Shown here: positions 34,471-46,929 of the stretch, piece after piece
Layout of the letters: each line of letters begins with the position of its first letter
Position numbering within the stretch: the stretch's first letter is position 1
Origin: Bursaphelenchus xylophilus
Taxonomy: Eukaryota > Nematoda > Chromadorea > Rhabditida > Aphelenchoididae
DNA: 64,000 nt
NCBI GenBank assembly: GCA_904066235.2
Contig: CAJFCV020000001.1
Location: forward strand, 14,441,291 to 14,505,290
Direction of reading: 5' to 3'
The notes under the pieces: generated by a model
Database searches by the model: none
Seen by the model: only the letters and a program-made list of their open reading frames with translations
What the model was told of the DNA's origin: nothing
Position numbers and translations under genes: made by a program

Positions 34471-34579
34471 CAAATTATTTTTTTGCGACGATGAGGATGT
34501 CGTATATCCTTATTTGGCCCACAATATAATTAAATTGGCAAAAAAAAGAGTGAAAATTGTTTTCCTATAATAAACTACG

Positions 34580-34905
34580 TAGTGTATGTGTATTTTTGTC
34601 AGTCGTTTCTCATGATGAACCACCTAGTATAATATTATATAATCAAATCAAAAAAGAGAGATCCCATCGCGATCTTTTTTCGAAAGAGAAATAAAAAATT
34701 TCCTTGGGCCGTGGGGCCCTCGGCCGCCCACCTTTCCTCCTCTTTTTACGAAAAAACTTTGATTTTTATTGTTTGGGGCCGTCTCGGATCGGGGTTTTGC
34801 CGGAGGGGTTTTATTACTATTTATTTCTTTATAATTCGGATCCCGAACTTTAGCCGGATCTTGAATTTTTTTTGCGAAATAATTGTTGTTTTAAACAAAG
34901 GTTAG
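34580..34905. other. Palindrome-free island
   Basis: GC-richer segment (GGGCCGTGGGGCCCTCGGCC near 34706) with no supported gene. Confidence 0.3.
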
Positions 34906-34909
34906 TTTA

Positions 34910-35610
34910 TTTGCACGGTGCAATGGATTAGGGAAGGCAGATTGCACAGTGCAGTGTCATTTTCCGACTGCACAGTGAAGTTAGTCATGTTTTGTCGCGG
35001 GTTTTTCAATTTTCGCACAGTGCAAAACCTTTTTTTTTCGTTTGGCACCGTGCGGTTTGACTGAACAGCAAATTGCACTGTGCAGTTGTCGCTGGCTCAA
35101 TTCCCTATTTTCGCACCGTGCAAACCCCGAGTTTTTGTTTTTGCACAGTGCAATATAATTTTCCGACTGCACAGTGCAGTTTGTTTTTCAGTCTTGTCGC
35201 GAATTTTTGTGCGGTTGTCGCTGACTCAATTCCCTATTTTCGCACCGTGCAGTGTCATTTTCTGACTGCACAGTGCACAAGTTTTGTCTCGAATTTTTCA
35301 ATTTTTGCACTGTGCAAATTCTTTTTGCTTCGTTTGGCACCGTGCGATTTTTTTTGACTAAACAGAAAATTGCACTGTGCGATTGTCGCTGGCCCAATTC
35401 CCATTTTCCGCACCGTGCAAACCCCGAGTTTTTGTTTTTGCACAGTGCACTTCAATTTTTCATAAATTTTGCACAGTGCAGTACCATTTTCCGACTGCAC
35501 AGTGCAGTTTGTCAAGTTTTGTCGGGGATTTTTCAGTTTTTGTACTGTGCAAAATCCTTTCCGTTTTGCACAGTGCACTTCAATTTTTCATAAATTTTGC
35601 ACTGTGCAAA
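34910..35610. repeat. GCACNGTGC palindrome field 9
   Basis: A larger composite (TTGTCGCTGGCTCAATTCCC, GCACCGTGCAAACCCCGAG, TTTTGCACAGTGC) recurs at about 35085, 35215 and 35385. Confidence 0.88.
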
Positions 35611-35979
35611 CAAGAACTATCAAATAAAAAAGGAATAAAAAAAATCATCGCCATTTTCACAAATTTTACATATTTTTTCAACTGATTTGCCCTAATAAAA
35701 TTTGCGAAAGATCCAATTAAAAAAAGAGGTCTGAACAAGTCTTCGACCACTTGACTCGTGTTTCATTAACCTCAAAGTCGCCTTCAACGAGTAATTAATT
35801 AAGCCCACACCTTCAAATTGGATCGCGGAGACAAAAGAAGAGGCGGCTTTTTTCGAATTTCGTACGGAAGAAAATAAAAGTTTGGTTATGGGATTAGTTT
35901 TCATTTTATAGCGGAAACTGTAAGCTATTTTTAATCGATTCCAAAGGTATTTTTATCGTCAAGGCCATAAAATTTTATT

Positions 35980-36900
35980 TTGCACTGTGCATTCAGCTTT
36001 TTTTTCACTGCACAGTGCAAAATTTCAAAGGAATTTCCGCACAGTGCAATCGACAAAGAGACATTGTCTCTTTGCACTGTGCGCTTTGCATTTTTTCTTC
36101 CGTCGCCGGACTGAAATCGGCGACACGCACTGTGCGAAAACAAAAGGTTTCTTTGCACTGTGCAATTCCTTGCTTTTTGCACAGTGCAATAGGCTTTTTT
36201 CGGCTGTCGCTCGCACCCTGACATTTTTCGCACAGTGCAAACGCTAAGAATCAGTCCGGCGACATTCCAGAAGGACTCGTTTGCACTGTGCGGTCAGACC
36301 AAAGTCTTTGAATAACTTTGCACGGTGCGGGAACGTCTCAAAGTTTTTCGCACCGTGCAAAAAACAAATCGTTTGAATGCACTGTGCGGATGAGAACGAA
36401 TTTTTGTCGCGTGCGCACAGTGCGTTTTGCAAACTTCGAAAAAATGCACTGTGCGAAAGTTGGATTTTTTTGTGCACCGTGCAGATTGCGCACTGTGCGA
36501 AAATTTTTTTTCGAATGCACTGTGCGGATGGCGATGAATTTTTGTCGCGTACGCACAGTGCGTTTTGCAAACTTCCGAAAGAGCAAACTGCACTGTGCGC
36601 GCGAAAAAAATATTTCGAATGCACGGTGCGGATGAGAATGAATTTTTCTCGCGTATGCACAGTGCGTTTTGCAAACTTCGGAAAAATGCACCGTGCAAAA
36701 CTTTAAAATTTTTTTTGCACCGTGCAGATTGCGCACTGTGCGAAAAAATTATTTCGAATGCGCTGTGCGGATGACAATGAATTTTTGTCGCGTATGCACA
36801 GTGCCAAATTTCATCACAATCTGAAAGCATTTTTGCTAATTTTTTTTGCGTCCTGCACAGTGCAGTCGGGCCGAAAATTTTGCACATTGCGAAAATTTTT
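35980..36900. repeat. GCACNGTGC palindrome field 10
   Basis: Composite GAATGCACTGTGCGGATG, AATTTTTGTCGCGT, GCGCACAGTGCGTTTTGCAA recurs at ~36370, 36510, 36615 and 36755. Almost the same composite returns in field 15 (49.2-50.4 kb). Confidence 0.9.
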
Positions 36901-36904
36901 TTTT

Positions 36905-37600
36905 GAATTTTTTCGAATTTTGACTGTATTTTATGCCTATCCCCCAATGTGTTTGTTATTTTTGCTCTCCAAACTGCCTATAACGAAACTTTTGCTCCAC
37001 TAATCACCCGCTTGTTGACATATAAGCCCCCTCTTTTCTCTATTTACCCATCCCCATTTTACCGGAGGCACTTGACCGCATTCCTCTCGTTTATTTGCGA
37101 GGGAAAAGCGGCCCAGATCGAACGGCCGAAACTTCTCCCAACACGCGATTTTTTTTCCATTTCTCCGGAGCTTCTCTTTGATCTCGAATATAAGATAAGA
37201 GCCTGTAAATAACGGAGAAAAAAGGAGTTTGGAACGCTCGGAAGCGGAGAGTAGAATGTTTTGGAGGAGTTTTGGGATGTTTGCCGTGGGATTTGCGATA
37301 TTGTAGTAGACAATTTTAGGGGATTTTTAAAAATTTTTTTGATTTTTCAATAATTTTTTATTTTATAAAACTTCTTGAGGGCATTTGGAATAATAATTTG
37401 GCCCTCCAAAACACCGGTTTTTTACAAGAAAAAACAAAAAAATTTTGCAAAAAAAAAAATTTTTTAATTAAAAAATTTAAAGATTTTTTGGCAAAGATAA
37501 CTTTGTTGATACTCGTTACATCCGAAAAGCTCCATTTTCAATGTTGTTCATTTTTTGTCGCCTCAAAATTTGCGATTTTCAAAGAAAAATTGGAAAATTT
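36905..37600. other. Palindrome-free island
   Basis: 36940-37210 is of ordinary complexity with a GC-richer centre (GCGGCCCAGATCGAACGGCC). The remainder is A/T-run DNA. No supported gene. Confidence 0.3.
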
Positions 37601-37602
37601 TT

Positions 37603-37920
37603 TCGCACAGTGCAAAAAAAAAATAAAAATTCAATACTGCACCGTGCGGAGTGTAAAAAACGTCCAAATTTTTCTCAGAACATAATTTTTTCTTTTGCGT
37701 TTATCGCTGTCTGACTGCACTGTGCAAAAGTTTTCTTGCACTGTGCAGAAAAAGTAAAAATTAAAAAACTGCACTGTGCGATGGAAAAAATGAGATTCTC
37801 TGCACTGTGCGGAGTGCTAAAAAAAATGTCAAAAATTTTTTCAAAACTTAATTTTTTTCTAATTTCTTCTCGCACTGTGCAATCAAAAAAAAAAAATAAA
37901 AATTTCCGCACCGTGCAAAG
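37603..37920. repeat. GCACNGTGC palindrome field 11
   Basis: About eight copies in 300 bp. Confidence 0.85.
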
Positions 37921-37929
37921 AAAAAAATC

Positions 37930-38575
37930 TCAAAAAGAAGAAAATTCAAGAATAAACAAACTTTTTTCGATGCAAAAGGTCTTTTTGGAACACTTGTGTT
38001 AGCATAATCGGGAGATCCGATTAAAAATCGGGCAGATTATATTATACTTGACCTTTTCTCTGTCTTTTGACATGGGGAAATTGACAGCTAAAACTGTTTT
38101 ACCATCACATATTTTAAAAAAATTTTTTAAAATTTTTTGATTTTTTGAAATTTTTTATATTTTTTATATTACACTTGTCAATATTGGTCTAAATCTGACT
38201 TGGTCTTTGATTTTTCCCTCGAGTTTGAACATTTTTATACTTCCACACTATGTAAATGTTTTGTTTATGGCCATAATCCCTCGCCGCGAATGCTTTTCGG
38301 CCGAATTTTTTATTTTACTCACAAAAATTCGTTGTAAAAGGCCTTTTTACTGCGTAAAAAGTCCTTAAAAATTTCTTTCAAGCTCTTTTCGTTCCGTGAG
38401 AATTATTTTTATTTCGTTTTTTCCACTTATCGGACCTTATTTTAGATCATCTGACGTCCAGATCCCCCGCTTTTGCTCTGATTCATTGATCTCCCCGGAT
38501 TTGCTCAAGTGAATCGAAACTTGATGATGTTTTCATGTTTCGAAATTTCCCTGATTTTTTTGATTTTTCAAAAAA
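37930..38575. other. Gene-free stretch with the intron motif
   Basis: TTATATTATACTTGACC at 38039 and TTTATATTACACTTG at 38160 are inverted copies of the dispersed intron motif, here in intergenic DNA. No gene seen. Confidence 0.45.
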
Positions 38576-38584
38576 AATTTGACT

Positions 38585-39110
38585 GCACTGTGCAGTTTTT
38601 AATTTTTCTTAAAATTGCACAGTGCGATAAAAATGGACGTCGAATTTTCGCACTGTGCAGATTGATTTCGACCAAAAAAAATTTTTTTTTGAAATTTCAT
38701 TTATTTTTCAAAATTTTTCAGGCATTTTTGAAATTTTTTTTGCTTTGCACAGTGCAGTTTTTAATTTTTTTTAAAATTGCACAGTGCGATAAAAATGGAC
38801 GTCGAATTTTCGCACTGTGCAGATTGATTTCGACCAAAAAAAATTTTTTTTGAAATTTCATTCATTTTTCAAAATTTTTCAGGCATTTTTTAAATCTTTT
38901 TTGCTTTGCACAGTGCAGTTTTTAATTTTTCTTAAAACTGCACAGTGCGATCAAAATGACTGTCGAATTTTCGCACTGTGCAGACTGTTTTCGACAAAAA
39001 AAAACTGTTTGCTGAAACTTCATTTATTTTCAAAATTTTTCAGTCATTTAAAAAAAAATTTTGACTGCACTGTGCAATTTCACAAAAGGAAAATTTTCGC
39101 ACAGTGCAAC
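38585..39110. repeat. 160-bp tandem repeat carrying palindromes
   Basis: Unit starts at 38585, 38747, 38908 and 39067 (steps 162, 161 and 159). Each unit has three palindromes, a TGGACGTCGAATTTTCGCAC block and a TTTCAAAATTTTTCAG block. Two single palindromes follow at about 39225 and 39255. Confidence 0.88.
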
Positions 39111-39469
39111 GGCCTTTTGGACTAAATTTCTGGGTGGGTGCTGTATAATATCATTGGATTTTGACACAGATTTTTCCAGACACTCTATTCTACCAGGGTT
39201 TCAATTTTTTCCAAAAAAATCCCACGCACTGTGCGGATTTTTACAAAACAGTTTTTTGCACAGTGCACGGGTATTTTTGGCCAATAACTGATTGGAAATC
39301 GCACTGGGTGAAAAAATTTTGATTGAAATATGCTTCTGGGGCTTAGCCAACCACTATTTTTTATTACTATATACAAAAATTTTTGTCGCACCGTGCGTTT
39401 TTTGAATCCAATTTTTTGCACAGTGCAATCGAAAAAACCTTTGTTTTTTGCGTTTTTTGAGCCTTTTTT

Positions 39470-40600
39470 GAGTCAATATTGCTTCGGTATCTCTCTTATC
39501 ACATTCTCTGACTCAAATCGAACCCATTTCACCTTCATGCCCTGAGGGTCTATATAAAATTTCGATCTTTTACCAGACCTTTTCCTGATCCCAGCTCTCC
39601 GAAGAAAACAAGCCCATAATTTGTGTCTTTTCGAGCGGCCCCATCTCCCCCCTCTCGGCTTCGTAACCACATGGCGTTTGAGTATTTTTGGGGGATTCAA
39701 ACTTTAACGAAATCGAAAAGCCCTGAGGGCAAACGAAACCAAGAGGGGGTGAATGGACGAACTCCTTCCATTATAAACAAATGTTCCGGAGGTAATTTAT
39801 TCGCTTTTCAAGAGGGTTTCGATTGGGTTGGCGGGGCACGTGAGGGTTTATATTGCACTTGATCATCTGGTGTAATATAATATTTGTTTTGAGGGAAAGT
39901 GGATTATTTTTGGGGTGAGGTCGATGTTTTTCGATCCGTTCTTGTCAGTGATTCTCAAAAACTTGACAAATTTCCTTTTTTTAGCCCAAAATTGACAATT
40001 CCCACTGCACAGTGCGATTTCAAAAAAAAATTTTTTTGCACTGTGCGGTAAAATTGCCTCAGGGAAATAAAAAAAAATTGAAGTTTTTGATAACTGACTG
40101 ATTCACCAGTGTCTTTTTTCAAGGCGATTTTAAAAAATTTTTGTCATCATTTTTTAAAATATTCCAGAAAATCCGTCATCCCGAGCTAAAATCTTACCAA
40201 AAAATGTGTCATCCATAAATAAATTTTTTTTACAGTACGCCTGTGACGTTTAGAAGTTATTTTTATAACACAACCATATAAATTTTGACGAATTAAATAT
40301 GTCATCATGACGGATTTTTTGGAAATCCCCTTTAAAACCCCGAAATTTTGCAGAATTCCTTCCAAAAATAAAATCTGACCAACTGTTTGTCCATTTCTCT
40401 TGCATTTTTATTATTTTTACTAGCGATATATGATATCCCCTATCCACTGGTCAAATAATCCCGAAAACTCCAATTTTGGAAAAAAATTTTCGATCCAAAA
40501 CAAACATTCTGACCTCAAAAGCAACTTTCACAGCACAAACTTTCATTTCGACCGCTTCGACCGACATCTCTTCCTCAAAAATTAATTATTCCGAGAGTTG
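39470..40600. other. Gene-free island with an inverted intron-motif pair
   Basis: TATATTGCACTTGATCATC followed by GGTGTAATATAA at 39851-39880 is a hairpin form of the dispersed motif. GTCATCATGACGG at 40302 belongs to another palindrome family. Two GCAC palindromes occur near 40005-40050. No supported gene. Confidence 0.4.
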
Positions 40601-40865
40601 CGGCGATTGCACCGTGCGCCTTTGATTAGAGCCTCCGGATCGACGCAAATCCCCTCTGATCCCATCCAATCCCACTCAATTCCCCATTCCAAATTAACTG
40701 CACTTGGTTTCCAGCACTTTCTCGCGATCAATTTTCATTTCCTCCGGCTTCGAAAATCCCCTCCGGGCTATTGTCTTACAAACGACGAAACAGCGTTGTC
40801 TCCACACCCCACGTTTTGACGTCAAAACATTCTTCAGCCATGAGTTATCAGTAGTCTTTTTCTAC
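40600..40865. other. Palindrome-poor island
   Basis: Pyrimidine-rich, ordinary complexity (CCCTCTGATCCCATCCAATC). One GCACCGTGC at 40608. No supported frame. Confidence 0.3.
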
Positions 40866-40879
40866 TAGTTTTTTTGGGA

Positions 40880-42430
40880 TCGCACTGTGCGAGCTTTTGG
40901 ATTTTTGATTTTGCACTGTGCAGTGGCAAGAAATGGGAGATTGCACTGTGCAAAGAGAAAAATTGAGAATGCACTGTGCAATTTGTCGCTGTTTTTTTCA
41001 ACTTTTTATTATGCACTGTGCGGTGGCAAACAATGGAAGATTGCACAGTGCGGATGAGAAATAGGGTCAGTGCAGAGTGCAAACAGAAAAAATAAGAATG
41101 CACTGTGCAATTTGTCGCGGTTTTCAACTTTTTATTTTTGCACTGTGCGGTGGCAAAAAAGAGGGGATTGCACTGTGCGGATTAGAATATATATAGAATC
41201 AATGCACTGTGCGAAGAGAAAAAAGAATGCACTGTGCAATTTGTCGCCGTTTTTCAACTTTTTGTGTTTGCACTGTGCGAGCTTTTGGATTTTTTGAGAA
41301 GTAGTGCACAGTGCAAACAGAAAAAATAAGAATGCACTGTGCAATTTGTCGCGGTTTTCAACTTTTTATTTTTGCACTGTGCGGTGGCAAAAAAGAGGGG
41401 ATTGCACTGTGCGGATTAGAATATATATAGAATCAATGCACTGTGCGAAGAGAAAAAAGAATGCACTGTGCAATTTGTCGCCGTTTTTCAACTTTTTGTG
41501 TTTGCACTGTGCGAGCTTTTGGATTTTTTGAGAAGTAGTGCACAGTGCAAACAGAAAAAATAAGAATGCACTGTGCAATTTGTCGCGGTTTTCAACTTTT
41601 TATTTTTGCACTGTGCGGTGGCAAAAAAGAGGGGATTGCACTGTGCGGATTAGAATATATATAGAATCAATGCACTGTGCGAAGAGAAAAAAGAATGCAC
41701 TGTGCAATTTGTCGCCGTTTTTCAACTTTTTGTGTTTGCACTGTGCGAGCTTTTGGATTTTTTGAGAAGTAGTGCACAGTGCAAACAGAAAAAATAAGAA
41801 TGCACTGTGCAATTTGTCGCGGTTTTCAACTTTTTATTTTTGCACTGTGCGGTGGCAAAAAAGAGGGGATTGCACTGTGCGGATTAGAATATATATAGAA
41901 TCAATGCACTGTGCGAAGAGAAAAAAGAATGCACTGTGCAATTTGTCGCCGTTTTTCAACTTTTTGCGTTTGCACTGTGCGAGCTTTTGGATTTTTTGAG
42001 AAATAGTGCACAGTGCAAACAGAAAAAATAAGAATGCACTGTGCAATTTGTCGCGGTTTTTTCAACTTTTTACTTTTGCACTGTGCGGTGGCAAAAAGCA
42101 AAAAATTGCACTGTGCGGTTGAGAAATAGAATCAATGCACTGTGCGAAGAGAAAAAAGAATGCACTGCGAAATTTGTCGCCGTTTTTCAACTTTTTGCGT
42201 TTGCACTGTGCAACGAAAAATGGAAAATTGAAGTTGCACAGTGCAAGCAAATAAAGTCGGGATCGCACTGTGCGGTTTGTCGCGGTTCCTTTGCCGCGCA
42301 CAATTTTTTGCTTTTCGCACTGTGCGACGGTCAAAACTGGGAGTTGCACAGTGCAAAAGACAAAAAAATATTTCAAAGGATTTTCACTGCACGGTGCAAA
42401 CAAAAAATTACTTTTTTTTGCACTGTGCGT
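40880..42430. repeat. Palindrome field with four near-identical 234-bp tandem units
   Basis: From about 41074 the sequence repeats with an exact 234-bp step. CAGTGCAAACAGAAAAAATAAG recurs at about 41306, 41540, 41774 and 42008, and identical open frames repeat at the same step. Each unit holds several palindromes, two TTTGTCGC and one GATTAGAATATATATAG. The units differ at only a few bases, so the amplification is young. Flanking copies (40.9-41.07 and 42.05-42.4 kb) are diverged relatives. Confidence 0.93.
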
Positions 42431-43169
42431 AAAAAAAATTTTTCCAAAATCCATTTTTTATTAAAAAACCGAAGACAAATGTAAAAAATATCGTTAATGA
42501 GTAGTTTAGGGAGTGTTTCAGTACCAATTATCTTTCGGAACGCCACTCCCTCCCATTTAGTCATCGAATTTCTCCCAAACACGTAATATTTCTATTATCT
42601 TTGTGGTTTTTTCGGTGTTCCAAGAGCTTCACGGGGTCAACCGCAGCTGATAAGGGTGTTTTCTGGACGGGTTTTGTTATTTTTAGCAAATTTTCGGGGG
42701 AATTTTTGGAAAAAATTGAAAATTTTCTGATTTTTTCGATTTTTCTTGGTCAAAATTTTTTGAAAGTTATTTTCTACTATCCCAGCAGTATCTACATGCT
42801 TTTTCACACCCAATCATAGCAAAATTTCATGTTTGTTGACCAAAAATTATGTTATCCATGAGCAAAATTTGATGTTCAAAGCGGAAAATTTTCATGTCTG
42901 GGTATCCAAATGGATAAACAATTATCGCGAAGGGTTCAAAAAGCGGTTTAAATTTATTTTTCACTTCTGTTTTTGTTGTTTTTGCCGTAAAAAATATAAA
43001 ATTCATCAAAATTTGGGTGTTTTTGATTAATTTTTGGATAATTTTTTTTTGATTTTGCTTGAAAAATAATTTTTTGAGAGGAAACTCACATCTATTTTCA
43101 AAATCTGTCCAAATTTCTCCTCGAAAATACAAAAAAATTAAAAAAAATTTTTTGAACTTTTGAGCTAAA

Positions 43170-44100
43170 AATCTCGCATATTTCTGCATAACGCGGTCTA
43201 AAAATTTCAAAAATGTCTTATAAAGGCCTATTCTTTATTTTTGCCAAGTTTCATCCAAAACGAAGTACCTTCAAAATCTCGTATTTTACCATCGCACTGT
43301 GCAGAAAATAAAAAAAATATATGTATATTTTTTAATTTTTTTTTACTTTCTCGTGTTCTGAAGTAAAATCTGTCCAAATTTCTGCTCAAAAATCGAAAAA
43401 ATTAAAAAAAATTTTTTTGAACTTTTGAGCTAAAAATCTTGGATATTTCTGCATAACGCGGTCTAAAAATTTCAAAAATGTCTTATAAAGGCCTATTCTT
43501 TATTTTTGCCAAGTTTCATCAGAAATGGAGCACTTTCAGAATTTCGTATTTTACCATCGCACTGTGCAGAAAATAAAAAAAACTATATTTTTTTTTATTT
43601 TTTTTTACTTTTTTTGTATTCTATCGCAAAATCTGTCCAAATTTCTCCTCGAAAATACAAAAAAATTATAAAAAATTTTTGAACTTTTGAGCTAAAAATC
43701 TCGAATATTTCTGCATAACGCGGTCTAAAAATTTCAAAAATGTCTTATAAAGGCCTATTCTTTATTTTTGCCAAGTTTCATCCAAAACGAAGTACCTTCA
43801 AAATCTCGTATTTTACCACCGCACTGTGCAGAAAATTAAAAAATATATATATTTTTTTTATTTTTTTTACTTTTTTGTATTCTATTTTCAAAATCTGTCA
43901 AAATTTCTGCTCGAAAATACAAAAAAATTATAAATTTCTGCAGAACGCGGTCTAAAAATTTCAAAAATGCCTTATGGAAGCCTAATCTTCATTTTTGCCA
44001 AGTTTCATCAGAAATGGAGCACTTTCAGAATTTCGTATTTTACCATCGCACTGTGCAGAAAATTAAAAAAATATATATTTTTTTTAATTTTTTTTACTTT
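43170..44100. repeat. CTGCATAACGCGGT repeat, ~262-bp higher unit, four copies
   Basis: The core starts at 43184, 43449, 43711 and, as CTGCAGAACGCGG, 43938. Each unit carries ATGTCTTATAAAGGCCTATTC-like sequence and exactly one GCACTGTGC palindrome. The 262-265 bp step is close to twice the 126-127 bp step seen elsewhere. Confidence 0.85.
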
Positions 44101-44109
44101 TTCGTGTTC

Positions 44110-44385
44110 TGTCGCTCTTCCACAAATTGCATTTGTTGTTTACCCTGTCGGGAAGGGGTCCTTTTCCATTTCGATTACCTTCGGAACGCCACTTTCATAT
44201 ACGATCATTTGGTCTTTTTTTCGAACTCATTTCGAGGTCAGTGCATCTTCTTTTTGCGGGAAATTGGAGGAGGTTTCAAGTGACGCCGCAAAAGTGAATC
44301 CCGGCGTCATAACGGGGGCAAAAAGTTTCTTTTTTTTTTCGTGTTTTGTCTTTATCCCCTTTCTTTTGTAAATTTTGAAACAGAG
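44110..44385. other. Palindrome-free island
   Basis: Ordinary complexity (CCCTGTCGGGAAGGGGTCC; GTGACGCCGCAAAAGTGAATCC) with no supported frame. Confidence 0.3.
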
Positions 44386-44389
44386 CGCA

Positions 44390-45310
44390 CCGTGCGAAAA
44401 GGGTTTCGGGGTTTGGCGATTTGCACCGTGCAAGAGGGGGAATTTGGAAACGCACAGTGCGTATTGCTGGTTTTGACATTTTTTTGCACTGTGCAGTCCA
44501 GATTTTGAGAATGCACAGTGCAAATGTTTGTCGCAAGAAATTTTTGCACAGTGCAGACCACATAAACGGAAAACGCACGGTGCGGTGAGTTATCGGGTTT
44601 GTTTTTCACCCCGTAGATTTTGCACTGTGCGTTCGACGTTTTGAGAATGCACAGTGCAGACGGTTGTCGCGGGAATTTTTTCGCACAGTGCGGTGAGAGG
44701 TCGCGTTCGTTTTTCGCACCGTGCAAAAGGGAGTGTTCGGATCTCGCACAGTGCAATGAGAAAAAAATCGCTGCACTGTGCATTTTTTCTCTCGCCAAAT
44801 TTTTTGGATTTCGCACTGTGCATTCGAACTTTTTTGGTTTGGCACAGTGCAGATGTTTGTCGCAATAATTGTTTGCACGGTGCGGAGAGAAAAAATGGAT
44901 TTCGCACTGTGCATTTTTTCATCGCAATTTTTTTAGAATTTGCACTGTGCAAAAATTTCTCAAAACAAAATTCGCACAGTGCAATGAGAAAAAAAAATCG
45001 CTGCACTGTGCATCTTTCCGTCGCAATTTTTTTTAGAATTTGCACTGTGCAAAAATTTTTGAACACAAAATTTGCACAGTGCAATCCGAAAAACTCACTC
45101 TGCACTGTGCATTTTTCCGTCGCAAAACTTTCTTGATTTTTTGCACAGTGCAAAAATTTCTCAAAACAAAAGTCGCACAGTGCAATGAGAAAAAAATCGC
45201 TGCACTGTGGATTTTTCCGTCGCAATTTTTTTTGGATTTTGCACTGTGCAAAAATTTCTCAATACAAAATTTGCACAGTGCAATCCGAAAAAACTCATAG
45301 CACTGTGCAA
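44390..45310. repeat. GCACNGTGC palindrome field 13
   Basis: Composite TCGCTGCACTGTGCAT, CGTCGCAATTTTTTTTAG and GCACAGTGCAATGAG recurs at ~44765, 44995 and 45195. Confidence 0.9.
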
Positions 45311-45319
45311 CGAAACCCA

Positions 45320-45720
45320 AAACAAAGGTTTTTACCGTAAATTCCCTCTCAAATTAGCGATTTTTGCATAAATCATCGCAAAAAATCGCTCATTCTTCTT
45401 CCGTTCCCACCGCCAATAAACCTGTTCAATAACCTCCAATTATCCGTTGCGCCTTCGAAAACAGTTAGTCTTTTGGGGGGCTCGGCTAAAACAGATTAGC
45501 GTATTTTGAACGTATTTAGGCGCTTCTTCCACGACAAAAAACCCTTACAATGGGGAGAGTATAGTCGGAGCGGGGAAAACAAGCCTTTTGTATCCACAAA
45601 CATTGTATATTTAGTAGCTTTGCGACCTTTTTTTGTTGGCTTTTGGGATTTGTGAATGTATAAAAAAGTTGTTGCGGTGATAATTGAGCCATTTGAAAGG
45701 ATTTGTGATCAAATTTTGTA
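45320..45720. other. Palindrome-free island
   Basis: GTTAGTCTTTTGGGGGGCTCGG near 45460 lies in unremarkable sequence. No gene seen. Confidence 0.35.
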
Positions 45721-45723
45721 ATT

Positions 45724-46920
45724 GCACGGTGCGAAAATTGAGGATTTGATGATTGCACTGTGCAGTGGGAATTTTTGTAGAGATCGACTGGTCGAAGGTT
45801 CCAAAAAATTTTTTTGATACTGGATATTATTTTTTGAGCCCTCTACAACAGATATTAAAAAACTTAATTCAATTTTGCTTCTTTGCACGGTGCGAAAATT
45901 GAGGACTTGATGATTGCACTGTGCAGTGGGAATTTTTGCAGAGATCGACTGGTCGAAGGTTCCAAAAAAGGTTTTCGATATTGTAAAGTGTTTATAGCAC
46001 CCTCTAATACCGATATAAACAAGTTTAATCTCAGTTTTGTCTTTGCACAGTGCGAAAATTGAGATTTTGTTTTTCGCACTGTGCAGTGGGAATTTTTGGG
46101 GAATTCGACCGGTTGAAGGTTCCAAAAAATTTTTTTGATATTGTACAGTGTTTATTGCACCCTCTACAACCGATTTGAAGAAAATTAATTCAATTTTTTT
46201 CTTTGCACGGTGCGAAAATTGAGATTTTGTTTTTTGCACAGTGCAGTCGGAACTTTTGCGGAATTCGACCGGTTGAAAGTTCCAAAAAAATTTTTTTGAT
46301 AATGTAAAGTGTTTATTGCACCCTCTGTTAGCGATTTTGACAAAATTCATACGATTTTTTTACTTTGCACGGTGCGAAAATTAAGGATTTGGTAATTGCA
46401 CTGTGCATTGGGAATTTTTGCAGAATCCGACTGGTTGAAGGTTCGAAGAATTTTTTTAATACTGTACATTATTTCTTGAGGTCTCTACTTCCGATACAAA
46501 CAAGTTTAATCCGATTTTTTTCTTTGCAATTTGCAAAAATCGAGGATTTGCCGGTTGCACAGAGCAGTTGATATTTTTGGATCGCCCGGCGTTCGCGGCG
46601 GTTAGAAATTTTTTTTGGCATTGTAATAACTTTTTTTGTCGCAATTACATACGCTTTGCAAAGACTCATCCAAACCCTCCCGTTGCACTGTGCAAAATTT
46701 GAGTTTTTGTTTTTTGCACTGTGCAGTTGGGATTTTTGCCCGGTTTGAAACCCCTAAGGGTCCAAAATAAAATTTTGTGATATCATATTGTTTTCTGAGG
46801 AATGTCTCGTATATTTTGCCATGTGGCATCCATTTTTACAAACTGCACGGTGCAAAATTTGAAGAACAAATAACTGCACTGTGCAGTTGAAAAATTTGTA
46901 ATTTTTGCACAGTGCAAGGA
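45724..46920. repeat. 160-bp tandem repeat, eight units
   Basis: The palindrome opening each unit starts at 45724, 45885, 46045, 46205, 46367, 46525 (mutated to GCAATTTGC), 46685 and 46845: steps 161, 160, 160, 162, 158, 160 and 160. Units share GCGAAAATTGAGGATTTG, GTGCAGTGGGAATTTTTG, TCGACTGGTCGAAGGTTCC and CACCCTCTACAACCGAT blocks and drift progressively rightwards. Confidence 0.92.
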
Positions 46921-46929
46921 AACTAAATA

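Noticed and set aside
35692..35904. Minus-strand 70-residue frame beginning MKTNPITKLLFSSVRN
   Set aside because: Its N-terminus resembles a targeting signal, but there is no family match, no promoter or splice context, and it lies in an island between repeat fields.
39473..39862. Basic minus-strand frame (KPRGGRWGRSKRHKLW) and an overlapping plus-strand frame
   Set aside because: No domain, no splice or promoter context, and both strands are open by composition only.
45709..46350. 213-residue minus-strand frame with internal repeats
   Set aside because: It is the translation of the 160-bp tandem array; repeats are one unit (about 53 residues) long and the frame fails where units drift.
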